64,000 nucleotides of DNA from Algimonas porphyrae (GTDB taxonomy: Bacteria > Pseudomonadota > Alphaproteobacteria > Caulobacterales > Maricaulaceae): positions 1,552,001-1,616,000 of the forward strand of contig NZ_CP163424.1 of the NCBI RefSeq assembly GCF_041429795.1, read 5' to 3'. The notes beneath the pieces were generated by a model. That model was not told the origin of the DNA, did no database searches, and worked only from the letters and a program-made list of their open reading frames with translations. Of the stretch, positions 26,728 to 36,853 are shown in pieces (position 1 is the first letter of the stretch; every line of letters starts with the position of its first letter). The translations under genes were made by a program, and so were the position numbers.

Positions 26728-28078
26728 TCGTCAGACCCTCTACGCGAACGGTCGGTGCGTTGGTGTCATATTCATACAGCAGATCGGACGCCGGACGCAG
26801 GGACGCAAACAGGTCGCGTAAATTGCCCGCAATCGTCACTTCGCTGACGGGGTAGGTCGTGAGCCCGTTTTCAATCGCGAAACCAGACACGCCGACGGAA
26901 TAATCGCCTGTCGTCGGATTGAGGGAAGGGCCGAACATCTCGCGCACGAGAAGGCCTCGTCCTGTTTCCGCAATCAGGGCTTCCGGCGACAGCGGACCCG
27001 GCATGAGTGCAACATTGGATGTGGTGATTCCCGGCGGATTGCTCAGGCCGCGTGCTCCATGCCCGTTCGTTTCCAACCCGAGCTGCCGGGCCGCGCTCGT
27101 ATTCAGTAGCCAGGACGTCAGCTGACCATCGCGGATAATGTCGAAAGGCTGCGTTTTCACACCCTCGCCGTCAAAGGGACGGGACGACAGACCGCGCGAA
27201 CGCAGCGGGTCTTCGAGGATCTGTATGTCGCTTGAAAAAAGCTGTGCGCCGAGATCATCTTTCAGGAAGGAGACCCCGCGGGCGACGGCATTGCCGCTGA
27301 TTGATCCGATCAGGGCGCCGATCAGGCTGCTCGACACACGTCGGTCGAAAATGACGGGCAGAGCAGCGGACGGCATCGATGATGCGCCCAGTCGGGCGAC
27401 GGCGCGCTCTCCTGCTTCCCGACCGACATTTTCGGGAGACCGCAGATCGGAGAACCAGCGGACGCTGTCATGATCGTAATCGCGCTCCATGGCCCCGTCG
27501 CGTTCAGCCACGGCGGAAACGGACAAACCGTGCCGCGACGTGGCGTAGCCACCGTCAAAACCTGCGCTCGTTCGCAGACGCACGGCCGACCAGGCAAAGC
27601 TGGCCTGTGCGCCTTCCGCCTGGCGTACACCTTTGACGTTCAACGCAGCGGCTTCAACCGCCATGGCACGGGCCTGCAAGGCGGCGGGTTCGACAACTGT
27701 CGGATCGAACAGGTCCAGCCCGTCTCCGTTGCGCCGTTCGGACAGGCGCTCATCCGGTGCAAGGCCGCAATAGGGGTCTTCGGGCGCGAGCTTCGCCATG
27801 GCGACGGCGCGCTCGGCAAGGCGCTGAATGGCCGAGGCCGACAGATCGGATGACGACACGCAGGCCTGTCGCTGACCAACCAGAACGCGCAGGCCGATGT
27901 CGAAGCCTTCGGAATTGTCGATATCTTCCAGTTCGCCACCGCGTACCGAAATCGATGCCGATCGGCCATAAAGGCCGAGTGCATCGGCGGCATCGGCCCC
28001 CGCGCGACGTGCGTGATCGATCAGCGCCGTCAGCGGCGCATCGAGCGGTTCAAGAGAGAGCGGGTCTGACAGGGCCAA
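26714..28078 (-). CDS. pmbA: TldD/PmbA family metallopeptidase (PmbA-like)
   Basis: A 454-aa protein of the TldD/PmbA family; TldD and PmbA (TldE) form a heterodimeric peptidase that clears modified peptides and antitoxins in E. coli. Length and motifs fit the PmbA subunit: GGELEDIDNSEGFDIGLRV near residue 50, a GLSNPPGITTSNVAL segment, and the GDYSVGVSGFAIENG motif near the end. The HEXXXH zinc motif of the TldD subunit is absent, as expected. The start is a TTG directly after the TAA of the MAPEG gene, so the two are coupled. Confidence 0.9.
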   Translation of the reverse strand: MALSDPLSLEPLDAPLTALIDHARRAGADAADALGLYGRSASISVRGGELEDIDNSEGFDIGLRVLVGQRQACVSSSDLSASAIQRLAERAVAMAKLAPEDPYCGLAPDERLSERRNGDGLDLFDPTVVEPAALQARAMAVEAAALNVKGVRQAEGAQASFAWSAVRLRTSAGFDGGYATSRHGLSVSAVAERDGAMERDYDHDSVRWFSDLRSPENVGREAGERAVARLGASSMPSAALPVIFDRRVSSSLIGALIGSISGNAVARGVSFLKDDLGAQLFSSDIQILEDPLRSRGLSSRPFDGEGVKTQPFDIIRDGQLTSWLLNTSAARQLGLETNGHGARGLSNPPGITTSNVALMPGPLSPEALIAETGRGLLVREMFGPSLNPTTGDYSVGVSGFAIENGLTTYPVSEVTIAGNLRDLFASLRPASDLLYEYDTNAPTVRVEGLTIAGR

Positions 28079-28477
28079 TTAAACGGGTCCGTGCATGAAA
28101 ATGAGGTAGAGCAGATAGACGCCCTGCGTGATGAAAGCGAGCAGGGTCAGGATCGTTCCCAGGAAACGTCCCTGGCCGAACATGCCGTTCATGCCCGTGA
28201 AATGCAGCAATCGACCGACGATGAGAGCCATGCCGACGATATGCAGCATCAGTGGCGAGCCGTTCATCATCGCCATTGTAATCAGACCGATCAGGATCAG
28301 CGGCGCGACTTCCGTAAAGTTACCATGCGTACGAATGCGGGCCAGCATGTCGGCATCGCCACCATCACCCAGATTGATGCGCTTCTTCTGGCGGATCAAT
28401 CCGATACGCAGCATCAGGAATGGGTTGAAGAGCAGGGTCAGCGCGACATAGAGCGCAACGATTTGAAACGTCGTCAT
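28079..28477 (-). CDS. MAPEG family membrane protein
   Basis: A 132-aa integral membrane protein with four helices and the MAPEG-type segment RIRTHGNFTEVAPLILIGL, followed by GRLLHFTGM. MAPEG proteins include microsomal glutathione transferases; a small bacterial member next to a DsbA/FrnE oxidoreductase could take part in thiol or lipid-peroxide metabolism (inference). It lies 3 bp after the DsbA-like gene and abuts pmbA. Confidence 0.85.
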   Translation of the reverse strand: MTTFQIVALYVALTLLFNPFLMLRIGLIRQKKRINLGDGGDADMLARIRTHGNFTEVAPLILIGLITMAMMNGSPLMLHIVGMALIVGRLLHFTGMNGMFGQGRFLGTILTLLAFITQGVYLLYLIFMHGPV

Positions 28478-28480
28478 GGT

Positions 28481-29137
28481 TTATCCTTGTGGTGGGTTGT
28501 CGATGGCTTGGCGAAAAGCCTGTTTGTGGGTGGCCGGGTCCTGCGCCCCTTGGACGGCGAACTGACCATTATAGATGAAAGTCGGCACGCCGGAGATGCC
28601 GAGGCCGCGAAAGAACATGATTTCCTGCTGGATCTCCAGCTTGTCGTCATCGCGCGCCAGCAGTTCCCGGACAAGAGAGCCGTCGAGTCCCGCCTGTTCG
28701 GCAATATCGCACAGCACCTTCGTATCGCCAATGTCTTGCCCCTGCTCATGATAGGCACGGAAAATCGCTTCGGCGACGGCGGGTCCCGCATCCTGTCCCT
28801 GCGCCCATTTCAGAAGGCGATGCGCGTTCAGGCTGTTAGGGCGGCGGCTTATGGCGGAAAAATCGAACGCTATGCCGTAATCCTTGCCTAATTTTTCCAG
28901 ATGGGCGCGTGATTCCTTGAACCGGTCCTTGGAGTCCTCGCCGAATTTGGCGGTCATGTAGGCGCGGTAGTCCTGCCCGTCTTCAGGCACGGTCGGGTCG
29001 AGCATATAGGGCCGGAATGTCAGCTCCGGCCTGTTCTTTGACGATTGGGCTGCTGCCATGAACTGCTTGTATCCGAGCCAGCACCATGGGCAGACGAAGT
29101 CGGAAACCAGATCGACCTGGATGGCAGCATCACTCAT
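28481..29137 (-). CDS. DsbA family oxidoreductase (FrnE-like)
   Basis: A 218-aa thioredoxin-fold protein of the 2-hydroxychromene-2-carboxylate isomerase/FrnE group. The active site is CPWC at about 17-20 (DFVCPWCWLGYK), and the cis-Pro motif GVPTFIYNG is near 185. No signal peptide, so it is cytosolic, as usual for FrnE, which can act as a disulfide isomerase. First gene of a run on the minus strand continuing with MAPEG, pmbA, phosphatase-DUF4170 and the ABC exporter. Confidence 0.9.
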   Translation of the reverse strand: MSDAAIQVDLVSDFVCPWCWLGYKQFMAAAQSSKNRPELTFRPYMLDPTVPEDGQDYRAYMTAKFGEDSKDRFKESRAHLEKLGKDYGIAFDFSAISRRPNSLNAHRLLKWAQGQDAGPAVAEAIFRAYHEQGQDIGDTKVLCDIAEQAGLDGSLVRELLARDDDKLEIQQEIMFFRGLGISGVPTFIYNGQFAVQGAQDPATHKQAFRQAIDNPPQG

Positions 29138-29169
29138 GCGCGGCGCTTAACGAAGCGGTACGGCCTTGT

Positions 29170-29778
29170 CTAATTATCGACGCGGTAAGCGCGCGTAATG
29201 ATGACGGGGTCTGTCAGATACTGATTGTCGGTGACCGGCACAGGACTTTCGCCTTTTGCCTCTCTGGCCTGAATAGCCTCGACCACATTCATTCCGCGCA
29301 CGACCTTGCCGAATGTCGCGTAGCCGGCACCGTCGGGGTTCCGCTCTCCGCCTGTGTCGAGGAAGCTGTTATCGCCGATATTGATAAAGAAATAGGCCGC
29401 GCTGCCCGTGCCGGGTTCGTCGCGTGCGATACTGATCACGCCGCGCGTGTTAGACAGACCGGTGTCGGTCGTCAGTTCATGCGCGATTGGCGGGGTGACG
29501 GGTTCCTGCGACAGCAGCCCGCCCTGTATCAGGCTCATACCCATGTCGCGCGGATCATTATCCGCTCTCACGGCGCGGTAGAAACCTTGATCGTCATACA
29601 GGCCTTGATCGACATGCAGAAGAAAGTCCGCCGCCGAGACCGGAGCCACGTCCTGATGGACTTCAATTTCAATCTCGCCGAGCGTCGTTTCCATGACGAC
29701 ATTTGGGCGAAGGTCGGTCTCGCTCATGGTTGCACAAGCGGATAAAAGCAGAAGGGCAGGCAAGGTCAGATATTTCAT
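29170..29778 (-). CDS. cyclophilin-type peptidyl-prolyl isomerase, lipoprotein
   Basis: A 202-aa peptidyl-prolyl cis-trans isomerase with a lipoprotein signal (LLLSACATM, Cys about 15). The cyclophilin core is recognisable: VVMETTLGEIEIEV at the start, FYRAVR, IQGG, ISIARDEPGTGSAAYFFINIGDN and the closing FGKVVRGMNVVEAI. The active-site Arg (FYRAV) and the Gln of the FFIxx region appear altered to FFINIG, so activity may be low. Likely a periplasmic folding helper. Monocistronic or upstream of the DsbA-like gene (32 bp gap). Confidence 0.9.
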   Translation of the reverse strand: MKYLTLPALLLLSACATMSETDLRPNVVMETTLGEIEIEVHQDVAPVSAADFLLHVDQGLYDDQGFYRAVRADNDPRDMGMSLIQGGLLSQEPVTPPIAHELTTDTGLSNTRGVISIARDEPGTGSAAYFFINIGDNSFLDTGGERNPDGAGYATFGKVVRGMNVVEAIQAREAKGESPVPVTDNQYLTDPVIITRAYRVDN

Positions 29779-29855
29779 GATGTGACCTTACGCCCTGTGA
29801 ACGCTCAGCGCCACTCCCTTGCAGTTCATTCCGTCGCGGCTATGTCTCGGGCGTG

Positions 29856-30287
29856 ATGCATTTGCAGAAACTCTCCGTCGGGTCGGTCTCGATCCAGTCG
29901 CTCAAGGACTGGCAGGACACGGTTGTCGGACGGCGCCTGAAGGCGGGGCTGTCACCGCATCATGAGCATGTCACCCGCATGTTCCCGAAACAGAAAGACG
30001 CGCTGGAAGCGGGTGGATCGATCTACTGGGTCATCAAGGGCATGATCCTTTGCCGCAACCCGATTGCCGGTCTGGAAGAAGTCACGCGCCGTGACGGCGT
30101 CAAAGCCTGCGCAATCCTGATGCAGCCAGAGCTGATCCCGGTCGTGCCGACGCCGCGCCGGGCGTTTCAGGGATGGCGTTATCTGAAACCCGAAGACGCC
30201 CCGGCCGATCTTGACGACACGTTGGGCGAGGGCGACGAACTGCCGCCCAAGCTGATGCGAAAACTGGTCGAGCTCGGCGCCTGGTAA
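29856..30287 (+). CDS. DUF1489 family protein
   Basis: A 143-aa cytosolic protein typical of Alphaproteobacteria; the family is recognised by LKDWQ, MFPKQKDALEAGGSIYWVIKG, CRNPI and the C-terminal PRRAFQGWRYL. Function unknown. The start is taken as the ATG at 29856; a GTG at 29853 would add one residue. Convergent with the TonB receptor gene, with 3 bp between stop codons. Confidence 0.88.
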   Translation: MHLQKLSVGSVSIQSLKDWQDTVVGRRLKAGLSPHHEHVTRMFPKQKDALEAGGSIYWVIKGMILCRNPIAGLEEVTRRDGVKACAILMQPELIPVVPTPRRAFQGWRYLKPEDAPADLDDTLGEGDELPPKLMRKLVELGAW

Positions 30288-30290
30288 CGC

Positions 30291-33023
30291 TTAGAATCGA
30301 ACCCGGAGCTTGGTGTAATACTGTCCGCCATCGAAACCCGATGGTGAGAAGTCCGGATATTGCTGACCGAAGAAATCGGTGGCGAATCCTTGTGATTCAT
30401 CCGGATAATTGTCGAGCAGATTATTAGCTCCGACAATGAGCGTGATCGCATCGGACAGACGATAGCCGATTTCCGCGTCGATCAGCAGCTCGTCGGACTG
30501 ATCCGGAACGCCCCAGACCGTATTGTCCCACTGCCCGAAATAGTTGGCGCGCAGCAAGGTCCGCCAGCGCCCTTGTGCATGGGTCCAACTGGCAAATCCC
30601 TTCCAGTTCGGCAGCAGATCCTCCACCGCGGAGACACGTCCGGCATCGATCGGATTGACGGCACCGACATTGGTGACATCGGTTTCGTTATAGTTCGCTG
30701 CCAATGTCAAAGCGGATGACCCGTTCAGAAAACCGAACGCATAATTCCCGACGACATCGATGCCTCGTGTCCGCGTATCGAAACTGTTCGTGAAGAAGCG
30801 GATTTCGGCGACATTATCGAACCCGTTGAAGTCAGCCCGGTTCAGCACGCCAGCAGCGGCGAGCTGATCCAGTGTCTGACCTGTCGTGGCGCCGGGCGTC
30901 AGGGTGACATTGGCGCGCCCTGCGGCAAAGGTCAGAACATCGCCAAAGTCGATGCCCGCAGACTGGGCGATCCTGTCATCGACATCGATCTGGTAGGCGT
31001 CGACCGTCCATTCAGTCGGGCCGACCCGGAAAGCAGCGCCCAGCGTAAACGTGTTCGCGTCTTCGGTCGTTAGTTGCGGGCGCTGTCCGTCGCGCGCCTC
31101 GATGAAATCCGATGCCAGCATGGCGGCCGGTGAGGCGAAGGGCAGGCGGGCGCGGTCCAGCAGGGCCGCGTTTTCGATCTCCGTCGTCACCCGTCGCGCA
31201 TTGGCTTGCCCGGCGGTCGGCGCATGGAAGCCGGTCGTGTGAGTGGCTCGCAGCGTCATGTGATCGCTGAAGCGGTAGAGTCCTGCAATCTTATAGTCGA
31301 GCGTGTCGCCGAAGGCCGAATAGTCTTCATAACGAAGCGCCCCCTGCAAGGTCAGCGCCTCTGTGATGTCCGTCTCCAGCTCGACATAGGCGGCGGATGC
31401 GCTTTGCGACGCGGAAATGGAGCGGTCGAAGCCGAGAAAACCGTTTGCGCCGACACCAAAGCCCTGACCCGCCAGAGGACCGGCGGCGTAAGAGGCGCGA
31501 TCACCTTCGAACTGATCGAACGTTTCCTCGCGGTACTCTGCGCCGAAGGCCAGTGAGATGTCAGAGGCCAGACCCGATGGGATCAGATAGGCGAAGTCAG
31601 CATTCAGGATGGTTTCAGTCTGTTTCTGAGTTCCGGGCCTGAAACGCCGTGGCGAGTCAGGACCAAGGCTAGGATTGAGCGTATTGTTGATGAAGAAAGC
31701 CGTCTGGTTTGAACCGTGTGTGATCGAAAAGTCATAGGCCAGACCGCCTCCGAACATCCACAATCCCTCAATGCCCGCCGTGATGGACAGGTCCTCGTTC
31801 GTTCCACCGAAACGTGGCGTAAAACCGCCGGGCCGGGTTTCGATGACCGAGAAGCAGTTGGCGTCGGATCTGACGGCGGCCAGAATGGTCGGATCGGGAA
31901 GTGTGCCGCCCGCAGCGGTCAGCGGAATGCCGGACGGGCAAGCCCCGCCGACACCCAGACCATCGAGATCGCCGACGAGGACGGACCCGACGGCATCGGC
32001 TGCACTGCTGGCTTGCCCTGTCGTCGGGTCGACGGACGGGCCTTCATAAATACCGGATGCGTTGAACCCTGTCGGGCCGCGATAGAAGAAGCCGTTAGAC
32101 ACGGTCCGCTCGGCATAATTGCCGAACAGATAGACGCGGGTGAGGTCGCTGAGGTCGAGACCGGAATTGACGAACAGTTTGAAGTCGTCGTCGATCTGTG
32201 AGCGGCCCCAATATTGAGCTACATCGTCGGAGAACCCGCCTGTAATCGTCGTAAAATCAGTCGCCGGGGCATAGCCGGCGGCTGATAGCTGGCCCGTGTC
32301 GAAATGCGGAATAGACCGGCTGGTCGGATCGACTTCGCCATATTCTGCGGAGATATTGACGAAGCCCTGATTGCCGAGGGGCAGTCCGAGATTGCCGGAC
32401 AGCCGATATTCATCGCCGTCACCCGCATAGGTCGACCCATATTTGGCTTCGATCAGTCCGCCGTGCGGCGCGTCCTTCAGTACGAAATTGATGACACCCG
32501 CGATCGCGTCCGAGCCATATTGCGACGATGCGCCGTCACGCAGCACTTCGACCTGCTTCAGCGCGATGGACGGGATGGCCGAGATATCGACGCCTTGCGC
32601 GCCGTCGGACACGCCGCCGCCGAAGAAGGTGATGATGGAGCCGCGGTGGCGGCGCTTCCCATTGATCAGAACCAGCGTCTGGTCGGGCGACAGTCCGCGC
32701 AGATTGGCAGGTCGGACAATCGTGGCATCATCGGAAATAGGCTGTGACGATACGTTGAAGGACGGCACAGCCGTGCGCAGCAGGTCCTGCACATCGTCAA
32801 AGCCGTTCCGATCAAACTCCGCGCCTGTTATGACATCGATCGGGGCGGGCGTGTTGGATGCAGACCGTGCGATCCGTCGCGTTCCGATGGTTACGATTTC
32901 ATCGTCAGATACGCCTCTATCCTCAGCGCTCTGCGAATAGGCGGGGGTCGCATGGATCAAGCCTGAGAGGATCAGTGTGGACGCAGCGAAGCTGAGTCCG
33001 CCTTTGCGGGACAATTGGGTCAT
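30291..33023 (-). CDS. TonB-dependent receptor
   Basis: Outer-membrane transporter of about 910 aa from the ATG at 33023; an ATG at 33038 and one at 33089 are in frame, but 33023 has AGAGA upstream and leaves a normal signal peptide (MTQLSRKGG...ATPAYSQ). The TonB-box/plug region has DEIVTIGTRR, VQDLLRTAVPSFNV, LRGLSPDQTLVLINGKRRHRG and SSQYGSDAIAGVINFVLKD. The barrel ends in GGQYYTKLRVRF, with C-terminal Phe. The substrate is unknown. No Fur-like site was seen upstream, so iron uptake is not implied. Confidence 0.92.
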   Translation of the reverse strand: MTQLSRKGGLSFAASTLILSGLIHATPAYSQSAEDRGVSDDEIVTIGTRRIARSASNTPAPIDVITGAEFDRNGFDDVQDLLRTAVPSFNVSSQPISDDATIVRPANLRGLSPDQTLVLINGKRRHRGSIITFFGGGVSDGAQGVDISAIPSIALKQVEVLRDGASSQYGSDAIAGVINFVLKDAPHGGLIEAKYGSTYAGDGDEYRLSGNLGLPLGNQGFVNISAEYGEVDPTSRSIPHFDTGQLSAAGYAPATDFTTITGGFSDDVAQYWGRSQIDDDFKLFVNSGLDLSDLTRVYLFGNYAERTVSNGFFYRGPTGFNASGIYEGPSVDPTTGQASSAADAVGSVLVGDLDGLGVGGACPSGIPLTAAGGTLPDPTILAAVRSDANCFSVIETRPGGFTPRFGGTNEDLSITAGIEGLWMFGGGLAYDFSITHGSNQTAFFINNTLNPSLGPDSPRRFRPGTQKQTETILNADFAYLIPSGLASDISLAFGAEYREETFDQFEGDRASYAAGPLAGQGFGVGANGFLGFDRSISASQSASAAYVELETDITEALTLQGALRYEDYSAFGDTLDYKIAGLYRFSDHMTLRATHTTGFHAPTAGQANARRVTTEIENAALLDRARLPFASPAAMLASDFIEARDGQRPQLTTEDANTFTLGAAFRVGPTEWTVDAYQIDVDDRIAQSAGIDFGDVLTFAAGRANVTLTPGATTGQTLDQLAAAGVLNRADFNGFDNVAEIRFFTNSFDTRTRGIDVVGNYAFGFLNGSSALTLAANYNETDVTNVGAVNPIDAGRVSAVEDLLPNWKGFASWTHAQGRWRTLLRANYFGQWDNTVWGVPDQSDELLIDAEIGYRLSDAITLIVGANNLLDNYPDESQGFATDFFGQQYPDFSPSGFDGGQYYTKLRVRF

Positions 33024-33220
33024 GAGTGTCTCTATCATGGAAGATCGCGACCGGGCGGTATTCGAGCGGCCATGTTTAAGGGGTAGCAAACGGCGCGCCG
33101 ACTAATCCAGTGATGGGCTCGCGTCGAGAGGGTATCGCAACTAGTTTTGAACGGATCGTCTATAATCCGATTATGGTCGTTTCGTGACAGGAATTGCCGC
33201 GATCCGGAAAACGGACCCGA

Positions 33221-33892
33221 TCAGCTCGGAACGCCTTGAAACTTGCCGTCCTTGGCAAGAGCCGCCTGCCAGGCCGGTCGCGCTTCCATCCGTTCCACAT
33301 AAGCCTGCGTATGCGGATAATCGTCCGAGAGCTGTCCGCGCATCGACGCCATCTGCACCGTATATCCCAGAGCGATGTCGGCTGCAGTGAAGCGTTCCCC
33401 GGCAATGAAAGGATGTTGCGAGAGTTGCTCTTCCATCATGCCCATGACGGTGCTCAGGCGCGGGCCGTAAAAGGCGCTGTCCAGTGTCGCCATGACCTTG
33501 CGGATGATGCCGCGAACGAGTCGGGGCGATCGTTCCACAGCGATGGAATTGACGAAACGACCCGTTTGTAACGACTGATAACTGCCTTGGGCCGCATGGA
33601 ACCAGAACAGATAAGGCACTCTGTCAGCATCGTCCGTTTTCGGCCGCAAATCCTGATTCGGGGCCTTATCGAGAATATAATCGATGATCGCATTGCTTTC
33701 CGCCAGAACGACCGTGCCGTCCGTGATGACCGGAGCAGTCCCGAGGGGCGACAAGGCCTTATAATCATCCGGGGCCAGCATGGTCTCTGGATCACGGTCG
33801 TACATCTTAAAGCCATAGGCTCCGCCCAGTTCTTCGAGCAGCCAGAGTATCCGGATCGATTGCGAGTTTTCGAGATGGTGCAGTGTAATCAT
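33221..33892 (-). CDS. glutathione S-transferase family protein
   Basis: A 223-aa cytosolic protein. The N-terminal thioredoxin-like domain has SQSIRILWLLEELGG, SPLGTAPVITDG and AESNAIIDYIL (glutathione-binding Glu-Ser), and an all-helical C-terminal domain carries the N-capping-box region FTAADIALGYTVQM. Length is normal. It sits 27 bp downstream of panC on the same strand. The substrate cannot be predicted. Confidence 0.92.
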   Translation of the reverse strand: MITLHHLENSQSIRILWLLEELGGAYGFKMYDRDPETMLAPDDYKALSPLGTAPVITDGTVVLAESNAIIDYILDKAPNQDLRPKTDDADRVPYLFWFHAAQGSYQSLQTGRFVNSIAVERSPRLVRGIIRKVMATLDSAFYGPRLSTVMGMMEEQLSQHPFIAGERFTAADIALGYTVQMASMRGQLSDDYPHTQAYVERMEARPAWQAALAKDGKFQGVPS

Positions 33893-33919
33893 GTCTGTCT
33901 CTTGTGGTTGGGGCGGCGA

Positions 33920-34786
33920 TCAGTCTGCGGGGCGCTTGACCGGAAAATTGTCGATCAGCCTGACGCCGTGGCAATGGGTAGCGGCCAGCAATCTGAGTGC
34001 GTGACTGGGCTTGGCCTCGTCGACAGGTGCCAGGGACTGGGCATCAGCCAGGCTGACATAGTCGACCGCATCGAAGCCTGCATCCAGCAGTCTGGACCGG
34101 GCGTTTTTCAGGGACGTATCGACAGTTTGACCGGTTTCGATCGCCGCCACACTGTCCTGCAGGACGACATTGAACTGCCGGGCCAATGTCAGGCCGGCCT
34201 CATCGAAATAGCGATTGCGAGAGGACAAAGCGAGGCCGTGCGCGTCGCGCGCAATTGGCCCGCCGATGATTTCGACCGGCATATCCAGGTCGCGAACCAT
34301 GCGGCGGATGACGCAGAGTTGTTGATAGTCCTTTTCCCCGAAGACGGCGAAATCCGGCGCCGCACGGTTGATGAGCTTATTCACAACCAGCGCGACACCG
34401 TGAAAAAAGGTCGGTCGATGATCGGTTTCCAGCCCGTCCCCGACGCCGCCGACGATGACCTGCGTCGTGTGATCCGCCGCATAGATGCTGCCCGGCTCCG
34501 GCAGATAGACAAGATCGACGCCTTCTTCTGCCAGCATAGCCAGGTCATCAGCCGTATCGCGCGGGTAGGCCTCGAAATCCTCTCCGGGGGCGAACTGGGC
34601 CGGATTGACGAAAATGGACACGATGACGCGGTCCGCTGCCCGCTTGGCGATCCGGACCAGCGAGAGATGACCATCATGCAGCGCACCCATGGTCGGGACC
34701 AGCGCCGTTCGCTTCCGACTGTCTGCAAAGGCCGTCATGCGCGCGCGCAAGGCGGATGATGTTCTGACGACAGGGGGCTGCATCAA
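33920..34786 (-). CDS. panC: pantoate--beta-alanine ligase
   Basis: Catalyses ATP-dependent condensation of pantoate and beta-alanine to pantothenate, the last step toward the coenzyme A precursor. 288 aa, the usual length. The nucleotide-binding motif PTMGALHDGH spans 31-40; SIFVNPAQFAPGEDF, FGEKDYQQL and GLALSSRN follow in the expected order. No panB gene lies nearby. It is followed by the GST gene and preceded by the D,D-carboxypeptidase gene on the same strand. Confidence 0.96.
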   Translation of the reverse strand: MMQPPVVRTSSALRARMTAFADSRKRTALVPTMGALHDGHLSLVRIAKRAADRVIVSIFVNPAQFAPGEDFEAYPRDTADDLAMLAEEGVDLVYLPEPGSIYAADHTTQVIVGGVGDGLETDHRPTFFHGVALVVNKLINRAAPDFAVFGEKDYQQLCVIRRMVRDLDMPVEIIGGPIARDAHGLALSSRNRYFDEAGLTLARQFNVVLQDSVAAIETGQTVDTSLKNARSRLLDAGFDAVDYVSLADAQSLAPVDEAKPSHALRLLAATHCHGVRLIDNFPVKRPAD

Positions 34787-34825
34787 GGCGGGCTCCGGGC
34801 AGGACTTCGAGAAAGACGCCGTCCC

Positions 34826-35962
34826 TTAGCCCGGATTGGTCGTGGATAAAACCAGACATCGGCGTGGCTCGATACCCAATAATCGCGGATGGTCGGCGCA
34901 GAGGCTGCGCGCCGTCCAGTTGTCGAGCCCTTCGACCCGCACGCTATAGTGAACGCGGTCCGCGCCTTGGCGGCTGCGCTGAGCGACCTGACCGCGATTG
35001 GCTGCCCGGACCAGACGGTCGGACAGGATTTCGGCCTCGGCTGGACTGTCGAACCCGTTGATCTGCAGCGCCCAGTTGGTGGCAACAGGCGTTCTTGCCG
35101 CGCTCGCCTGAACGAACTGAGGCGAGCGTTCCGGGGTCGGCGCTGGAGCTTTTCCGGCCAGTTCGATCTGGTCCATGACTGCGAAGCCGCGATCGATCAA
35201 ATCGGACATATGTGTGTTTCTCGCCCCGCTTGACGCACCGCCAAGGACCACCGCGATCAAACGGCGGTCGTCGCGCACTGCGCTGATGACGAGATTATAG
35301 CCGGATGCGCGCGTGTAGCCGGTCTTGAATCCATCGACATCATCACGCCGTGTCAGAAGACGGTTCGTGTTGCGCGCGCCGCGAAAGCTTTCCTGCCCGA
35401 AATAATGATAATAATACGGAAACTCCCTCATGGTCGCGTGGGCGAGCTTGGCCATGTCGCGCGCAGTTGTGATCTGCTCCGGATGGGGAAGGCCATTGGC
35501 GTTCCTGAAGATGGTCTGGCGCATACCGAGCGACCGGGCCTTCGCCGTCATCACGTCCGCAAAGCGTGTCTCATCGCCGGACAGTGTTTCTGCCAGGACA
35601 ACGGCGGCATCATTCGCACTTCGCACGGCAACGGCTTGGATCAGCGTGTCGATGCTGACGGCCTGACCCGGTTTCAGACCCATCGAAACGGGGGGTGTCC
35701 GGGCGGCAACGGCCGAGACGGTCACGGTCTGACCCATTGACAGCGTCCCGCGGTCCAGTGCTTCGAAAACCAGATAGAGCGTCATGATCTTTGTCAGGCT
35801 GGCGGGATGTCGCAACGCATCGATCTGCCGGGCATGCAGAACATCGAGGCTTTCAGCGTCGACAATGATCGACGCATAGCGCCCATCGGTGTTGGCGTGG
35901 GACGGCATGAGCAACACGGCCCACAGGCCTATTGCAATTGCGATACGGTGAACCCAGATCAT
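34826..35962 (-). CDS. D-alanyl-D-alanine carboxypeptidase (PBP5/6-like) with C-terminal SPOR domain
   Basis: Periplasmic serine peptidase that trims the terminal D-Ala of peptidoglycan stem peptides. Signal peptide 1-23. Active-site motifs are Ser55-x-x-Lys58 (SLTKIM), Ser115-Ala-Asn117 (SAND) and Lys213-Thr-Gly215 (KTGYT). After the catalytic domain a linker leads to a SPOR-type repeat (about 295-372, [21 protein letters not shown]...YSVRVEGL), which binds denuded glycan at division sites. The fusion suggests recruitment to the septum. 378 aa. Divergent from clpS. Confidence 0.93.
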   Translation of the reverse strand: MIWVHRIAIAIGLWAVLLMPSHANTDGRYASIIVDAESLDVLHARQIDALRHPASLTKIMTLYLVFEALDRGTLSMGQTVTVSAVAARTPPVSMGLKPGQAVSIDTLIQAVAVRSANDAAVVLAETLSGDETRFADVMTAKARSLGMRQTIFRNANGLPHPEQITTARDMAKLAHATMREFPYYYHYFGQESFRGARNTNRLLTRRDDVDGFKTGYTRASGYNLVISAVRDDRRLIAVVLGGASSGARNTHMSDLIDRGFAVMDQIELAGKAPAPTPERSPQFVQASAARTPVATNWALQINGFDSPAEAEILSDRLVRAANRGQVAQRSRQGADRVHYSVRVEGLDNWTARSLCADHPRLLGIEPRRCLVLSTTNPG

Positions 35963-36120
35963 CGTCAGCTGTTAGAATGCAGACCATTGAAATGGGGTTA
36001 ATGGGTCTTAACCATGGCCCGGAAATATCTGTCCTCCGGGCGTCGCGTGGGCCGCTTACCCACAAGTCGGAAAACTGCCCAATGGGTTTTCAAAGGCGCA
36101 GCGGAACTTTATCAGGGACA

Positions 36121-36513
36121 ATGATGCGAACCGACTCTGACCTTATCACACTCGCTGCTCCCGACATGTCCGGTCCTGACAAGGGTGCCGGCGAACCGCC
36201 GAAAAACCCGGATGATGGTCTGGAGCGGGGCGTTGCGACCAAGACGCGCGAAAAGACGAAAAAGCCCTCTCTGTACCGCGTTCTACTGATGAATGACGAC
36301 TATACGCCAATGGAGTTTGTCGTCTCGATCCTGATGGGCATCTTCAAAAGAACCCAGGAAGAGGCGACGCAGATCATGCTCAACGTCCATCAGACCGGCA
36401 TCGGCACGTGCGGCGTCTATACGTTCGAAGTCGCGGAAACGAAGGTGGCGCAGGTCATGGACGCCGCCAAACGCAACCAGCATCCGCTCCAATGCACGCT
36501 GGAAAAAGCCTGA
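36121..36513 (+). CDS. clpS: ATP-dependent Clp protease adaptor ClpS
   Basis: N-degron adaptor that delivers proteins with bulky N-terminal residues to ClpAP. The conserved core runs from about residue 52: [51 protein letters not shown], ending in [10 protein letters not shown]. The Asn-Asp-Asp and His that hold the N-terminal amine are present. About 50 extra residues precede the core. The ATG at 36121 follows AGGGAC; longer upstream frames are not supported. clpA lies 340 bp downstream. Confidence 0.95.
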   Translation: MMRTDSDLITLAAPDMSGPDKGAGEPPKNPDDGLERGVATKTREKTKKPSLYRVLLMNDDYTPMEFVVSILMGIFKRTQEEATQIMLNVHQTGIGTCGVYTFEVAETKVAQVMDAAKRNQHPLQCTLEKA

Positions 36514-36514
36514 C

Positions 36515-36712
36515 ATGCCCTATGTGAACATACAGATCACCGAAGGGGCGAGCCGGGAGCAGAAGGCCGCGCTTATCAAGGATGTCACGGATAGTCTTGT
36601 CGCGAACCTCGGCAAGAAACCGGAACATATTCACGTCGTCATACAGAATGTCGCGCTGGAAGACTGGGGTTATGCCGGTCTTCCAACCGATGTGTGGATG
36701 AAGAAGGCGTGA
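36515..36712 (+). CDS. 4-oxalocrotonate tautomerase family protein
   Basis: A 65-aa protein starting MPYVNIQITEG; Pro2, N-terminal after Met removal, is the catalytic base of the family. The spacing and length match DmpI/4-oxalocrotonate tautomerases, which act as small oligomers. The ATG is 1 bp after the clpS stop, so it is translationally coupled to clpS and sits between clpS and clpA. The natural substrate is unknown. Confidence 0.9.
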   Translation: MPYVNIQITEGASREQKAALIKDVTDSLVANLGKKPEHIHVVIQNVALEDWGYAGLPTDVWMKKA

Positions 36713-36853
36713 TCCGGGCAATTCAGCCGCCCTTCATCTGCACCGATTTAGCCGTGTGCGAACAATCACGATCTCGTGCGATACCGCCCTGTCATGTCGC
36801 ATTGCAAAGCGCCGACAGACTTCCCAAGTCAGATAGTCGAAAGGAAGCATAAT